A stretch of DNA of 64,000 bases, taken from Isoetes taiwanensis (Eukaryota > Streptophyta > Lycopodiopsida > Isoetales > Isoetaceae). Positions 12,661 to 23,874 of the stretch are shown here, piece after piece. Positions within the stretch are counted from its first letter, which is position 1. The number at the start of each line of letters is the position of its first letter. The stretch covers positions 8,232,563 through 8,296,562 of the forward strand of contig JAJEKV010000020.1 in NCBI GenBank assembly GCA_021234155.1, read 5' to 3'. The notes beneath the pieces are model-generated. The model was given only the letters and a program-made list of their open reading frames with translations. It did no database searches and had not been told where the DNA came from. A program made the translations under genes and the position numbers.

Positions 12661-14039
12661 TCGACGAGTGATCTTCTCTGGGAAGAGGTGATCATACTCC
12701 ACAATGGAATTCCTTTATCTCTTGTGGAAGCCCTTTGTTCGCTTGAGTTGTACTCGACTAAAAAATTACTATGATTAGCTCAACATGCGTATCAATAGCT
12801 TCATTCAATTGCTCAAAAGAGATCAACGTAAGTTCTTGAGTTAGGTGGCTACCTTCTATGATAGTTCTAGTGTTGCTACATATTCTAAACGAGGTGCACC
12901 CTGGACTACCACAATCGTCGGATCTGTCAATCCTATGGCCCAGACTATATGTTGGAGCCTCTGGACGCCTCTCATTTCGCTTATGCTCATTTATGATTGG
13001 GGGCACCTATGATTTTGAGATGTCAAATATGAGTTTGCCGAAGGTTTTAATGGTATATCGAGCCTCTATACGGCTTCGTTTAAGGTTTTAGAATATGAAA
13101 TACAGGAGCTCGAATCTCTACCAAAATAACTCAATGTCCTAATAAGACTACTTTAACCAATGAGCGAACGTGACTATTTTTACCTTAAATCTATGTTTTT
13201 TTTTGGGTTGGCCCTAAGGGGGCAAACCCTCGTCCATGTAGAGTTTGTAGCATATTCTATGTACATGCCAATATATGCCAGAATATGCCAATAACTGCTC
13301 CAAGCTCATTATTGACTGTAAATTGGCGGTCATTTTTGTTGCTGGGCAGCCACTCCGGAAACCGGCTAACCAGTGTTCTGGCGATGGTGGCTCAGGCTGT
13401 AGCTCGAGCAATGCAGGGAGAGGCCAGTATGAGCAGCTTATTCTATCAGCTCTAGTTTGAATCTGCATTGCAAATTGTTGAAGGAACAAAGAAACAAGGC
13501 AAAATGGTGGCTTGTAAATCGGAGTTCTTTCAGTCTGCAAATGGAGTTCTTATGCTTAATGGCTATGGTAGCTTCTATATTCTTATTCTGTGTTCTCTGC
13601 TCCTGTGTATTTTCTGCATCGTACTTTATTTTCTTTGACCAAGAACAACTTGCATACTTCTTTCAATTAGCAAAGTGCAACGTGTTCTCTGATTCTAGGG
13701 TTTTTCTGCCATGATGAACTATCAAAGTTGGAGACTCCATTTGCTACATTATGGCTATGGAAATCAATCAAATGGATGAGCTTCTAGATCATCCTATATA
13801 TGCTTTATTCGGCTTGCATAGGGCACCGTCACAACAACACGGTAAATATCATTTTCATTACACTTTATTCATAAGAGCATTCTGAGGATTCTTGCAATTG
13901 CAAAGGTCTCCAAGTATCTGGTTAGCTACCTTAGAAAATTTTTGCTCTTGAATGAAAATGTAAGGTACTTATTCGTTTTGTTACCTTTGGTTAGTTTTAG
14001 AATTCTGATTGACTTGCGGCATTGGTATTGCTATAGATT
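12661..14039. other. No confident gene
   Basis: The minus-strand frame at 12758-13006 could be the decayed protease-RT linker of the adjoining gypsy remnant, but it shows no D[ST]G motif. From 13200 to 14040 there are short overlapping frames on both strands that I do not recognise. Sequence close to 14040 may be the upstream part of the PPR pseudogene. Confidence 0.3.
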
Positions 14040-14535
14040 AGTTTGTTCCATCTTGAAAGAGCAAGTAGGTGTGCTAAATACCAGTGATTATTTGTGTTAG
14101 AACTCTATAGCAAGTGTGGAGCATTAGAAGATGCAAGACATACTTCTCATAAATTGTCAGAAACAAACGAATTTTCATGGAATATTATCATTGTAGTGCA
14201 TGTCCCTGCAAGCACACGAATATGCCCGACCCGCTTAGCTACTGTTAAGAATGTGGATCTTTAGCATGAAGATATCTTATAGGACAACCAAGGGAGCTGA
14301 TAATGCAAGCGTGTTAGCATCCCCATTGTGTGCATTGGTGGGGACGCAAGGATTTCTCTTGGGCCAGGATCCAGCTGTGGGCTTGCAGCATTTATAGAGC
14401 AAGGTTAGAGTTATGCCCACAAGGCGGTGCAGGCTAATAATGGCATTAGGGCTGTATTACAGTCTGTAATGCTCTGTTTGATATGTATACAAAATGTGAT
14501 AGCTTTGAGGCGGCACGTAAAGTATATGATGCGAT

Positions 14536-15237
14536 CAGGGATAGGTTCTGTACGTATGAAACTATTTTTTCAGACGTATAAAGTGCAAAAATACGTATTT
14601 TTGGGAAAATACGTATTTTTTGTATTTAATACTCGCCGGCCGGAAAAAAAAAGTTTCGCGTAAGCGAAACCTTCTGTTTCGCTTACGCGAACTTTCTTTC
14701 GCGTAAGCGAAGTCTAAGTTTTCGCTTACGCGAATCCCCTCGCCGGCTTTCGCGTAAGCGAAGCCTTAATGTTCGCTTACGCGAAACTCTTTTCGCGTAA
14801 GCGAAGTATAAAGGTTCGCTTACGCGAAACTTTTTTTTGTTCGCGTAAACATTCTTTGAGTTTCGCTTACGCGAAGGGCGGTTGGCGTAAGCGAAGCAGA
14901 AGTTTTCGCTTACGCGAAGTTTTCTATATATATTTCGAGGCGCGTTCGCTTACGCGAAGTTGACTGTTTCGCTTACGCGAAGATGTTTTCGCGTAAGCGA
15001 AACAGTTCATTTCGCTTACGCGAAACTATTTCTGGTTCGCGTAAGCGAAAAATACTGTTTCGCTTACGCGAACCAGACTTCGCGTAAGCGAAACAGTTGT
15101 TTTCGCTTACGTGAAAGTTTTCGACGCCGGAAATTTTTTTAGCCGTATTTTTGACGTATTAAACGTCAAATTTGTGCCGTATCAAACGAAAAATACGTAT
15201 TGCGTATAAAACGTATACAGTATTGAACCTATCCCTG
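14536..15237. mobile_element. Non-autonomous hAT-type MITE, 702 bp
   Basis: The element begins CAGGGATAGGTTC and ends GAACCTATCCCTG, a perfect 13-bp terminal inverted repeat of the CAGGG type common in hAT transposons. It is flanked by a perfect 8-bp target duplication GATGCGAT (14528-14535 and 15238-15245), the length diagnostic of hAT. It encodes no transposase. Subterminal sequences are rich in TACGTATTTTT-like motifs. The centre is an array of 14-bp inverted motifs, annotated separately. It interrupts a PPR pseudogene. Confidence 0.93.
14654..15114. repeat. Array of ~20 alternating 14-bp inverted motifs
   Basis: TTCGCGTAAGCGAA and its reverse complement TTCGCTTACGCGAA occur about nine and eleven times, mostly in alternation, with variable spacers of roughly 7-12 bp and a few longer. 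A few copies are degenerate (near 14840, 14884 and 15099). The alternation lets neighbours pair, so the region can form many nested or successive hairpins. Two 60-64-codon frames rich in FAYAK/RKR repeats here are translations of the array, not genes. hAT transposases bind subterminal repeats, so the motif could be a binding site; that is inference. Confidence 0.92.
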
Positions 15238-15433
15238 GATGCGATACAAAATAGAGATTCGGTAAATTGCCAATCGAAGTGCCATACTTTAGAGTGCATT
15301 AATTGCAAGATATATTCAGTATAGTGAACCCGTGATAACCGCACGCTTCAGTAACAACTCTCAGTAAGTTACTTCATCTTTTGTTTGTTGCCCTATAAAA
15401 TCGGTAATAAGCTCTTCTGTTTCTCATTTCAAG

Positions 15434-16215
15434 ATGGAAGAATGCATGTACAAATTATGGATTTGTGCGTTATCATGGTTCCTTAGGGAGAATAATTGGG
15501 GCAAGCTCTCCCAATTGGTGCAAGGGTGATATTCCTTTTATCTCAGGTCAGATTTTATTTAAAAACAGTGTTGTGTCCCTCAGAACGTGATTGCATTCGT
15601 GCACCTACTGGTCGTGCACTTCTTGATCTAGCTAGAGATGATGCTGTTGCACAGATCGTGACTAAGCTACAGTTAAACTTAATATCTGTTCATTGGCTTT
15701 TGTTTTGGTATGGAAAATAGCTGGTCTGTGTACTGGTTAATGTAACATGAAATCAATGTAGAGGCCTTGGGGATCATTTTATGCATCCTTAGATATAGTA
15801 TATATGCAGTTGTAAGGTTAGTCAGAATGGAATTGAGTTTATAAATTTGATATTCTCTAGATGCAGCTGCAAAATACGACACTAATGTGGAGGCCCTAGA
15901 AAAGCTTCCTTTCTGCATAAATGAATAACATTTAACAACATGCAATATTTTTTTACTGACTTTCTTGATTTGGAGAGGTCACCTCTTTCTTCTGTAAACC
16001 ATTGTATGATACGACAGTGGAGACTTCAGAAAAGAGGATATGCATCTTGGAATTCACACTGCAGGTCCCTGTGCTACACTTGTTTGCAAATATTCGATTG
16101 GCTCATTTACCACCATGGGTGTCATCATTACCCATTTACGTGGAAGCTCGAAAAGAATTCTATGCAATTAACCACGTCTACTTGGAGAACCTTGACGAGG
16201 TTTTGGCTAAGTATA
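15434..16215 (+). other. Possible exons of an unidentified gene
   Basis: Three stretches look exon-like. One near 15434-15518 starts with ATG (MEECMYKLWICALSWF). One near 15582-15685 follows a CAG acceptor (RDCIRAPTGRALLDLARDD, AVAQIVTKLQLN). One near 16000-16205 reads FANIRLAHLPPWVSSLP, then VEARKEFYAINHVYLENLDE. They are open over their length and protein-like in composition, but I do not recognise the family. Exon-like pieces at 23120 and 24123 could belong to the same transcription unit, split by the repeats between. This is a weak call. Confidence 0.3.
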
Positions 16216-16413
16216 TTTTGTTGTTTGTGTTGACATGTCGTCCTTGGATGGTTATAATTTTTAAGGATGTTCAATTTTTTTTTGCATGCAAAGAGTTCCA
16301 ATCTTGCAGTGCACATTATCTAATTGGTTTGTGTCTTTTGCAAGCATGCCATCTCCCTCTCCATTTAGTCTAATTTTAATCAGGAGTGCTTTGCCATATA
16401 TAAAAGAATATAG

Positions 16414-16449
16414 CTAGGATGGGTCCTATGATAGGCATATACTGGCCGA
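16414..16449. repeat. 36-bp direct repeat, left copy
   Basis: A 36-bp segment starting CTAGGATGGGTCC occurs here and again, identical, at 17392-17427. The pair brackets 942 bp containing a degenerate tandem repeat and the left copy of the 155-bp repeat. It is too long for a normal target duplication, so it may be the end of an uncharacterised element. Beyond this copy, up to about 16820, I see no gene. Confidence 0.8.
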
Positions 16450-16825
16450 GTGAAGTGGTGTTCTCATTGAGCTTTGTAAAACATTGAGTACACATGGATC
16501 CCTCACTAGGGATAGATAAATTTGGAAAATATGAACTTTAAATGCTCCGAAACTAGACAATCATCGAGAGCATGATGAAACTGAAGAATACAACATAAAA
16601 GATGGTTTTATCCGCTACTTGGTCGATGCAAAAGTGAGAAAACTCGGTGACTGCTCCTCATCGGGAAGAAGAACCACGCCTTCTTAGGTTTTTAAGGAAA
16701 CTCAAGCAAATAGTTGAAGCACGACCCCACGTACTATGGCAACCACAAGACCTTAAACAATCCTGCAGAATCAAGGATGAAAGAAAAATAACCCGTCAAT
16801 GAGTTAGATGCCATAGGCAAGAAGA

Positions 16826-17150
16826 TTCGAGGCTCGGGGCCACGCCGAAAAGAAACAACAAACCCGACCAATCGAACCGTCCCGCTGAATGACCATCGCG
16901 AAAAAAACAACCGATTAGTGTTGCCTCGGAGGCTACTGGCGCCACGCCGAAAAAAACAATAAATATGATATCGAGGCAACAAATGGCACCACGCCGAAAA
17001 AAACCTAATAATAAATGTTGACTCGTGAGGCCACAATGCCACACCGAGAGAAAACATGAATGAGTAAATAAAATACTAGTGCCATGCCGAGAAAGAGTAA
17101 ACCAAAAAGTGTGCCTCAGAGGCTACAAAGCCACGTTGAGGAAATGAAGA
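16826..17150. repeat. Degenerate ~50-bp tandem repeat with CCACGCCGAAAAAAACAA core
   Basis: About seven decayed copies with cores near 16831, 16890, 16940, 16988, 17038, 17085 and 17131 share a CCACGCCGA-rich core, several preceded by GAGGC(T/C)A. Spacing is roughly 45-65 bp. Minus-strand frames rich in FFRRGA-type repeats here are translations of this repeat. Function is unknown. Confidence 0.65.
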
Positions 17151-17234
17151 ATGCAAATTTAAAGGACATAGAAAAGAAAAACAAATAACTAATATGATCA
17201 AATGCACACAACCATCAAGGGAGGGAGGGTGAGG

Positions 17235-17389
17235 GAAACTGATAGGATAGAGAAGAAGGAGAATTCTAGCTCAAGAGAACGCCGATGATAGAACAATGAA
17301 GAGATGCTGAATAAATAGGAGGAATGACAAAGGGACGTCCCCATCCAAGGAATGTCGGTTCTATTGCTGTCGCAATAGAACCGTTGCAT
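17235..17389. repeat. 155-bp direct repeat, left copy
   Basis: It is identical over 155 bp to 22821-22975. It can be framed as TG...CA (17240-17388), as for a short LTR, but no tRNA primer-binding site, polypurine tract or matching 5-bp target duplication is evident. It contains a 12-bp perfect hairpin near its right end. It could be a terminal repeat of a large non-coding retroelement derivative, or a copy of another element's end. Confidence 0.85.
17356..17383. other. Perfect 12-bp stem hairpin at repeat end
   Basis: CGGTTCTATTGC and GCAATAGAACCG are separated by a TGTC loop. The same hairpin is in the second repeat copy (near 22942-22969). A hairpin close to a 3' end is reminiscent of Helitrons, but no consistent CTRR terminus follows both copies. 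Confidence 0.7.
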
Positions 17390-17429
17390 TCCTAGGATGG
17401 GTCCTATGATAGGCATATACTGGCCGATA

Positions 17430-20400
17430 GAAGAGGAACAAACTCAAAAACTACTCAGCATGGGGACTGAAAACCAGAGAAGCTAAAGAGAAACATAGTA
17501 TAAATCCAAAGGGAGAAATGAGTCTACAAGGATCACTGGAAAAGAATGCACAGATAAGGCTGATGAGACAGTGGAACAAATTAGATCTAAAAATGGCAAC
17601 AACAAAGGCATAAGAATAGACAGAATATCGAAAGAGCCGATGGGAGGAATGACGAGTGAAGAAGAACACATAGAAAGGAAGAACATAATATGGTAGAAAG
17701 GAGCCAGGTAAGTGGGAGCCAGAACGGATAGAGGCATGAGAAACAAGGCGACTAAGAAAACAAGCAAGTGAAGTAAAGTAAAAAGGTCGGAATAAAAGAG
17801 AGTGGAAAAGAAAAAGTGGAGAAGGTGGAAGGGGACAAAACTCAACAGAAAAGCGGACGGAGAAAAAGGAAAACAATGATCCACATCGTTAACGAATAAA
17901 CAATGAAAAAAGACACAGAACAAATGAATACATGGAACAAAAGGAATGATAGAAAGATGAACCAACAAGGAACTAAAATTGCCAAACAGAGAGTGAACAA
18001 AAAATGAGCTAGAGACCAGCCGACTAATATGGTGCCAAACGCGACGAACCAATAGGTAGGAAATTAATAGTATCTAAAACTACACATATAGGGAGCAAGG
18101 GCAACAGCAAAGGGTGAAAGTCAAGAACATAGAAACATTTAAAGGGAGCAAAGAGTACCCTCGTGACAAATGTGACACACAAATAAATCTACTGACAAAA
18201 TGGAATAAACGAAATAAGGGCCTAAAGTACCTGAAAATAGATTCAATAGAAAAACGAGCAAATGAGGTTAGAAAACAAATTGAGATAATGAAGCAATGGC
18301 GAGTGAAATGGACCATATCGCAAAAACAAGTTCATAGAAATACAAATAACTAGAATAATGATATCAAGCAGGAGACTGGAGCAACCTAGAGCAAAAAGAC
18401 AATCATGATAAATAGACTAAGCGTATTGAAGGGATGCAAAAGACACCAAGTAAAACCAACCAGAATAAAAACATAAAAAGAGGGACCAATAGTGGGCAAA
18501 TGGCACAAAGGGGTAACATCGAAAGCAAAAATCAAACTGAAGCAAAGGACCAGATGACACTGGAGCCAATACATACAAAGGGGCAAAGGAACCTATGAAA
18601 ACCATGGAGCAAACACAAGGCAAAAAACCAAAAGGCCAATGGTTAAACAAAGTCACTGGGGTGAAAAAGGAACTAGCCAAGCAGACGGATGACAATGGAA
18701 CCTATACGACCAACTAGACTAACCGCACACCTGGCACTGAGACGAGAAACCTATGTACAGAACAACCATAAGAGAGTATCAGAAACAGAGGAACAACCCG
18801 GAGCACATGGTCCATCAATACCACAAAACCTGCTCGAGAAATGCTGGAGGTAACTAAAGATGACCATAAGGAAGTACGATGATAAAAAACAAAATCCACG
18901 AACAATATATAAGAGATCCCCATGGGTCAAGTGATCAAATGAAACAAACGAGTTATATAAAAACCAATGCCAAGAATGGGTCTATTGAGGAGAAGCATAT
19001 ATCAGATGAAACCAGATAGGCACATAATCCTAAGGCGCAATAAAACTATGCAGTACAAGCATTATCTACCAGACGCATATGACCAAAAATATGCATTAAA
19101 CAAACAACGCAAAATGTCGAAGGTCAAAGCAAATTATATGAATACAACCATATAAGAATCGACGAAGTGAAAATGTTTAATGCGAATCACCAGTCAAATA
19201 CACAAACAAGTATCCTCACATCCCTTTCCTTTAAGTCAAGATAGCTATCACTCTCAATGTCATCCAAATGACAACATAGTATGTAAAAGATCTCGATCCA
19301 ACTATGGCAAACAGGAGTATGATGAATCTTAAGAGGATTACGAATCAATGGTAGAAAGAACAGGAAAACTAGTGACCAGGACACATATGAAAAAAGACAA
19401 GAAAGAGAAGAAAAGGGGCAACAAAAATGAAAAAGAAATCGAACGAAAGGAGCAAATCAGGAAGAGGCAAGAGAAAGCAAATGGAATCAAAGGGTAACGT
19501 ATATCACCAAAAACATCAAGGAAAGACGAACAACAAGAGTAAATTTAGGCCAATGAAGCGAATGGTACAACAAAGAAACTAATAAGCTAAAGAATGAGGG
19601 AACAAATGGACCATATGGCACTCAAGAATAATGGAGCCCATGACAACCTTGGACAAAGCAACATTGAGAGAGCAAATGGAATAGGCTAGGCAAAATAGAA
19701 CAAACACAATATTAGCCAATGAAAACAAATAAGTTCAAATGAAACAAGAATAAGCATCATGAATAGGGACAAATCAATTCAGAGGGATAAATGTCATAAA
19801 CAACAGCACTACAAACTCGATAAAGCGAAGAGATGTGCATCTTACCGTCCACGAGAAACAAATAAAACCACCAGAATAGATTATAACTTGCAATATTCAA
19901 CGAACTTCCGATGGCAAGACTAAGAATCTACCACAATATCACGAAAACAAAGCAATGAAACTTCGTATCGTGAGCACACTTCGACTCAAAAGAATAAGAT
20001 TTACCACAACACAAAAGAAACCAATAATTCGGATGGGGAAAATACTATGACCGAATGGGATAATCTGGTAAAAGCACAAGAAGCCCAGAACCTTGGTGCC
20101 ATGGGGTAACTCGAAGTATAATCTACCACAAACGATTAATAATCGGCCCGGAAAACAATATGACCAAATGGGATAATCTGGCAATGGGACAAGAAGCTCA
20201 GACGAAGTCTAAAGAGGCGAGACCTCAAAAGAAAAGAGAATGGAAGTCATGAGGCAAATGGACCAAGGCAAGCAAAAAAAAATACACGCACGCGAGAATA
20301 GATAGAATGAATCACCCATCATGAAAATTATAGAGAATGAATCACCCATCATGAAACCTACAAAACGAAAACGGACCACATAGCTACAAAAAACAATAAA

Positions 20401-22681
20401 TATCAACCCGTAGTTTGCAAAACAAAGACAATAATATTTCTATCAAACGAAATAAACATCCCGATGACATACACATGCTAAACTAGAGCATAAGCTCCAT
20501 ACTTGATATAACTTCTAATGGAACTGATCACAAACAAGTGGAAAACATGCAAGTCCAAACCAACTAACAACATGCAAGCCCTAATAAATGTTGAAAAAGT
20601 CGAAGTTTCCAAGCAAAAAATACTCCCAGGCAAAGATCACACTCATGAGAAACTGACCATATTGTAGAGACACGAGACTGGAGGAACGAGTGCAAAAGCT
20701 TCTGTTAGAATGCCAGAGTAGCCAACAAGGATCCGCAACAGCCATCGACATAGAAGCCGGAAGCGAGGAGAGCCGAGGCTAAGAATTCGACTTGATTTTA
20801 CCCGGCCAATTCGCACCACCAAGCTGGACAACCAACAACGGCCAATGGCAAATTCAAAATTTCTCAAACAACACTGCGTTAGTGATCTCTTAGGAAATCA
20901 ACAAGAACATGGTCCCAACACATGTAGAAATGTATGTAGCATGGGAATGTGAAAACACCCTAGGGCCACTCCCTTGTGAAACTAACCTTGGAACTCTATA
21001 CGGAACATACATACGCATTGTTAGGACGAATAAGTGGAACGTGAAAAAACACTCGACGGCCATTCATCTGATAGAATCTCATTGAGAGAACAAAAAGTAA
21101 CCTATCGAACCTCCTTGTGCAAAGCAAAGTAAGTGTCGATACATATGGAAAAATTGCGATTGGGATATATAAAGAAACATCACAAAGGGGGATGAAATAT
21201 TCGCCGGTGCACAAAGCTCATAATGCACAACAAAAAAGTTTGTAACGCTAGTAAAAACGTGATAACGATACGCATACGCAGACACGAGCAAACTTACAAA
21301 TTGACGAATAATAATTCAAATTAAACTTCTTGACCCGGTCTTGCTTAAATGTGAAACTCCTCAAAGCAGCTATTCAACAATGCACTCATAGACCGGTGTA
21401 GATACGGGCAGCGGTGGCGAGAAAACACACCCTCCTTAGCGCAAAGTAGATGATCCGGAGCCCAAGAAATTGATGTCTACTAAGGCAAGCTAGATGATCT
21501 AACAAAAACAAAATCAACCATTAGAATTAACAAAAATAGAATTGGGGAAAGCGAACCCTGTATTCCCCACCAATCAGGGTAAGGGAATCCAAGACCGGGT
21601 AACCCTCTCCCAAAGAACCTGCGATAGCTATGCTACAGCCGCGGAGGCGGTTCCGGTTTTGCAACCAAGGCAAGCTGAGATTAGAAAGGAATAATTAGAA
21701 TAGAAAGGAATAAGCTTGTGGCTACGTTGAAAACAGAAGATAAAAAGGGCCAGGGATGGAATGCAGAAGACAAAAAGGGGTCACATGGAATGCGTATGAT
21801 AGGCTAGAAGCAAATGAATCGGTCCATCAAACTTCATCTACACTTACGAATATATGACTTGCAAGCCACAATTATACTAAACAACAAAAGATCCGTGCTT
21901 AGAAAACAAAAGAATCAGAAACAATCTCCGAATTAGAAAGTAACAGAGAAAGGCATGGATCAGACAGTATCGTCTGAGCCTGCAATCAATCAATCAGCAT
22001 CTATCTACTTATCTGCTTTTCCGTACTGCGGATCTCCTTCAAATGCAGCGAAGACCATCGAGAGTTCTATTGGTTGAATCTCTCAACCGATTAACTTCAA
22101 CCGATTAACCCCAAAAACTCGAATCACAATGCCACAAAATCGGCAAGGGCAAAGCGGCAGAAGAATCCTTGGCCTCTGCCGGCTAGAACAAAGGGGGCCC
22201 TAAAAAAAAAACTCGACCGCGCAATGTAGCCATAGTAGCCAAACAAAGCAAGAAATGACAGAGGCGATGAAGCAGCCCCAAAGTTCGAGCGAGACTAAGG
22301 AACTGCAGCCAGACCATACCCAGATTCCCAAATTTTAACGAATCAAAGACACAAACAATTCAAAAAAAAAACGGAAAGCACGAAACCACAAGCCAGATCA
22401 TATACAGACTCATCTATCGGCACAAATTCGGACAAAACCGAGATGCCACTAAAATAAAATGAATGAGCAAGAAACTACGGACCTGTATGCTTGAAATCAC
22501 GTTGCTTGTCGAAAAGAAGGTTTTGGAAACGAGATGCCATCATCCTCCTTGTGCCGCCGCAAACCACCGAATCCGGCAAAGGACAATCTATATCCGCTTG
22601 AATCAACAACAGATCGTCCCCCGGATGCTGCCACCCATCCTGTTGCTAGATGCAGCCGCGCTTTCAACCGAGGTGATGCCA
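17430..22681. other. Long T-poor non-coding interior
   Basis: About 5.3 kb with marked strand asymmetry (few T, many A and G on the plus strand). Minus-strand frames rich in F, S, L and C follow from this bias and are not genes. Local imperfect duplications occur, such as near 20300-20360 (an about 31-bp motif containing GAATCACCCATCATGAAA) and near 20040-20210 (AATGGGATAATCTGG twice). From about 21350 composition becomes more balanced, still without a gene. It lies between the two 155-bp repeats and may be the body of a non-autonomous element. Confidence 0.5.
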
Positions 22682-22820
22682 ATAGGAAAATCCAAGTCTG
22701 AATCGTAGATCATCGGTACAAACTAACAGGTAGATGATTGATACTACTGGTAGGAAAATCTAAGTCCTAGTGGTAGATCATCAGTACAAACTAGCACAAA
22801 CTGGCAGGTAGATGATTGAT
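22682..22820. repeat. ~70-bp imperfect tandem duplication
   Basis: Two copies start with AGGAAAATCYAAGTC near 22686 and 22752 and share GTAGATCATCRGTACAAACTA and AGGTAGATGATTGAT. The array directly precedes the right 155-bp repeat. Confidence 0.7.
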
Positions 22821-22975
22821 GAAACTGATAGGATAGAGAAGAAGGAGAATTCTAGCTCAAGAGAACGCCGATGATAGAACAATGAAGAGATGCTGAATAA
22901 ATAGGAGGAATGACAAAGGGACGTCCCCATCCAAGGAATGTCGGTTCTATTGCTGTCGCAATAGAACCGTTGCAT
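22821..22975. repeat. 155-bp direct repeat, right copy
   Basis: It is identical to 17235-17389. After this copy the sequence changes to TAGCC and lacks the 36-bp segment that follows the left copy. Confidence 0.85.
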
Positions 22976-23172
22976 AGCCTTTGTCTTGCATGTTGCAATT
23001 ATGATGTGCTTACTCGGCCTAATAAGTTTAGGATTGATTTGATGGTAGATTATTTCTCTATGTTTAAAAACATGAAATTCTGTTGGTTATCTCCTGTCTT
23101 TATGCCTGTGATTTTTTGTAGGACCATGTCTCACTTCGTGACCAGGTACAACTCATTCATTCTGAGGGAGGA

Positions 23173-23874
23173 ATGACGGCCACATCTATGATCGTGTCTA
23201 TTGAGAGATGGACACACTTATTACAGTTAATACATGCCTTCGTTCCAGACCCTAAAGCCCAGTATGTGGGCACAAGTGATGCCTCAGTACAGACACTAGA
23301 TACAGAATTACAGCCACAGAAGAAACATTGTGTTGAAGCGGAAGTGCAGACATTGGAAAGGGAACATGTTGAGGTGGGCGTACAGACATCTCCACAATCC
23401 CAAGGGGACCAGGAGTCGCAGTGCCACGCTAGCAGACAGGAGCAGGCTACCTCAATATCTTCTGTTACTAGGAGCCTGAACTTGCGTATTATAGGGGTTG
23501 CAGAGGCAGAAGATGATGCCCTTTCTGATATGGATGCTGCTTTGCATTTTTTCACTGATGTCATGCATGTGAATGCTGGTGGAGTTGTCCCCGCTACTAG
23601 GGTGGAAGCGGCAAGACCTGATCGTCCTCGCCATCTTTTGGTTCGATTTCAAGACACTCTTAACCGCTTACATGTTCTTCAGCATGGAAACCATCTCAGA
23701 GGGACTAGTTTCTCAGTACAAGAGGACCTCTCCCCTCTTCAATTGTGTAACCGTAAGGAGGAGCTCTGCAAGGTGAGGGCAGCCCGCCTGCAAAAGAAAT
23801 GGGCAGTGTACAGGGGAGGCGCAGCAATTATTCTAGATCAATGGCCTTCCAATCCTTGGACTGGCTATGTCTAG
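23173..23874 (+). CDS. L1-ORF1-like protein of a LINE derivative, 233 aa, uninterrupted
   Basis: The frame is open for 233 codons. Residues about 1-100 are a polar linker with three spaced VQT motifs (SVQTLD, EVQTLE, GVQTSP). Residues about 100-225 match the topology of the L1 ORF1p RRM-like domain plus C-terminal domain: LRIIGVAEAEDDALSDM, a helical segment, VPATRVEAARPDRPRHLLVRF, then a LRGTSFSVQEDLSP-type strand and a basic helix (CKVRAARLQKKW). ORF1p binds RNA and acts as a nucleic-acid chaperone in retrotransposition. The frame is in fact open upstream to a TTTTTTGTAG acceptor-like site near 23120, so the true N-terminus is uncertain. About 90 bp downstream of the stop lies a LINE-type 3' tail, with no reverse transcriptase between. 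Confidence 0.75.
   Translation: MTATSMIVSIERWTHLLQLIHAFVPDPKAQYVGTSDASVQTLDTELQPQKKHCVEAEVQTLEREHVEVGVQTSPQSQGDQESQCHASRQEQATSISSVTRSLNLRIIGVAEAEDDALSDMDAALHFFTDVMHVNAGGVVPATRVEAARPDRPRHLLVRFQDTLNRLHVLQHGNHLRGTSFSVQEDLSPLQLCNRKEELCKVRAARLQKKWAVYRGGAAIILDQWPSNPWTGYV

Larger units (their letters stand above)
14040..15340 (+). pseudogene. PPR (PLS-type) protein pseudogene split by a hAT MITE
   Basis: Pentatricopeptide repeat proteins bind organellar RNA and direct editing, splicing or stability. Two repeat-like segments are visible: about 14104-14200 (LYSKCGALEDARHTSHKLS, then FSWNII) and about 14440-14535 continuing at 15246-15300 (CNALFDMYTKCDSFEAARK, VYDAIQNRDSVN). These match the consensus DMYxKCGSxxxARxVFDxM..RDxxSWN. 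Between them, weak PPR-like sequence contains stops (WACSIYRARLEL). The reading frame continues exactly across the MITE once one copy of its 8-bp duplication is removed. Upstream and downstream repeats are missing or unreadable, so this is a fragment of a decayed gene. Confidence 0.8.

Noticed and set aside
14654-15114. CRISPR-like appearance of regularly spaced short repeats
   Set aside because: The 14-bp motif alternates in orientation, spacers are short and variable, and the array lies inside a hAT MITE in a plant genome. No cas genes.
14769-15142. Two frames rich in FAYAK/RKR repeats
   Set aside because: Direct translations of the 14-bp motif array.
16734-17057. 107-codon minus frame with FFRRGA repeats
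   Set aside because: It tracks the degenerate CCACGCCGA tandem repeat.
17235-17389. Helitron 3' end, because of a terminal hairpin
   Set aside because: The left copy has a CTAG 12 bp after the hairpin but the right copy does not, and no 5' TC end was found. Kept only as an unclassified repeat.
17451-18923. Long minus-strand frames (up to 189 codons) rich in F, L, S and C
   Set aside because: They follow from the T-poor plus strand; there is no domain, no codon pattern, and overlapping frames are equally open.
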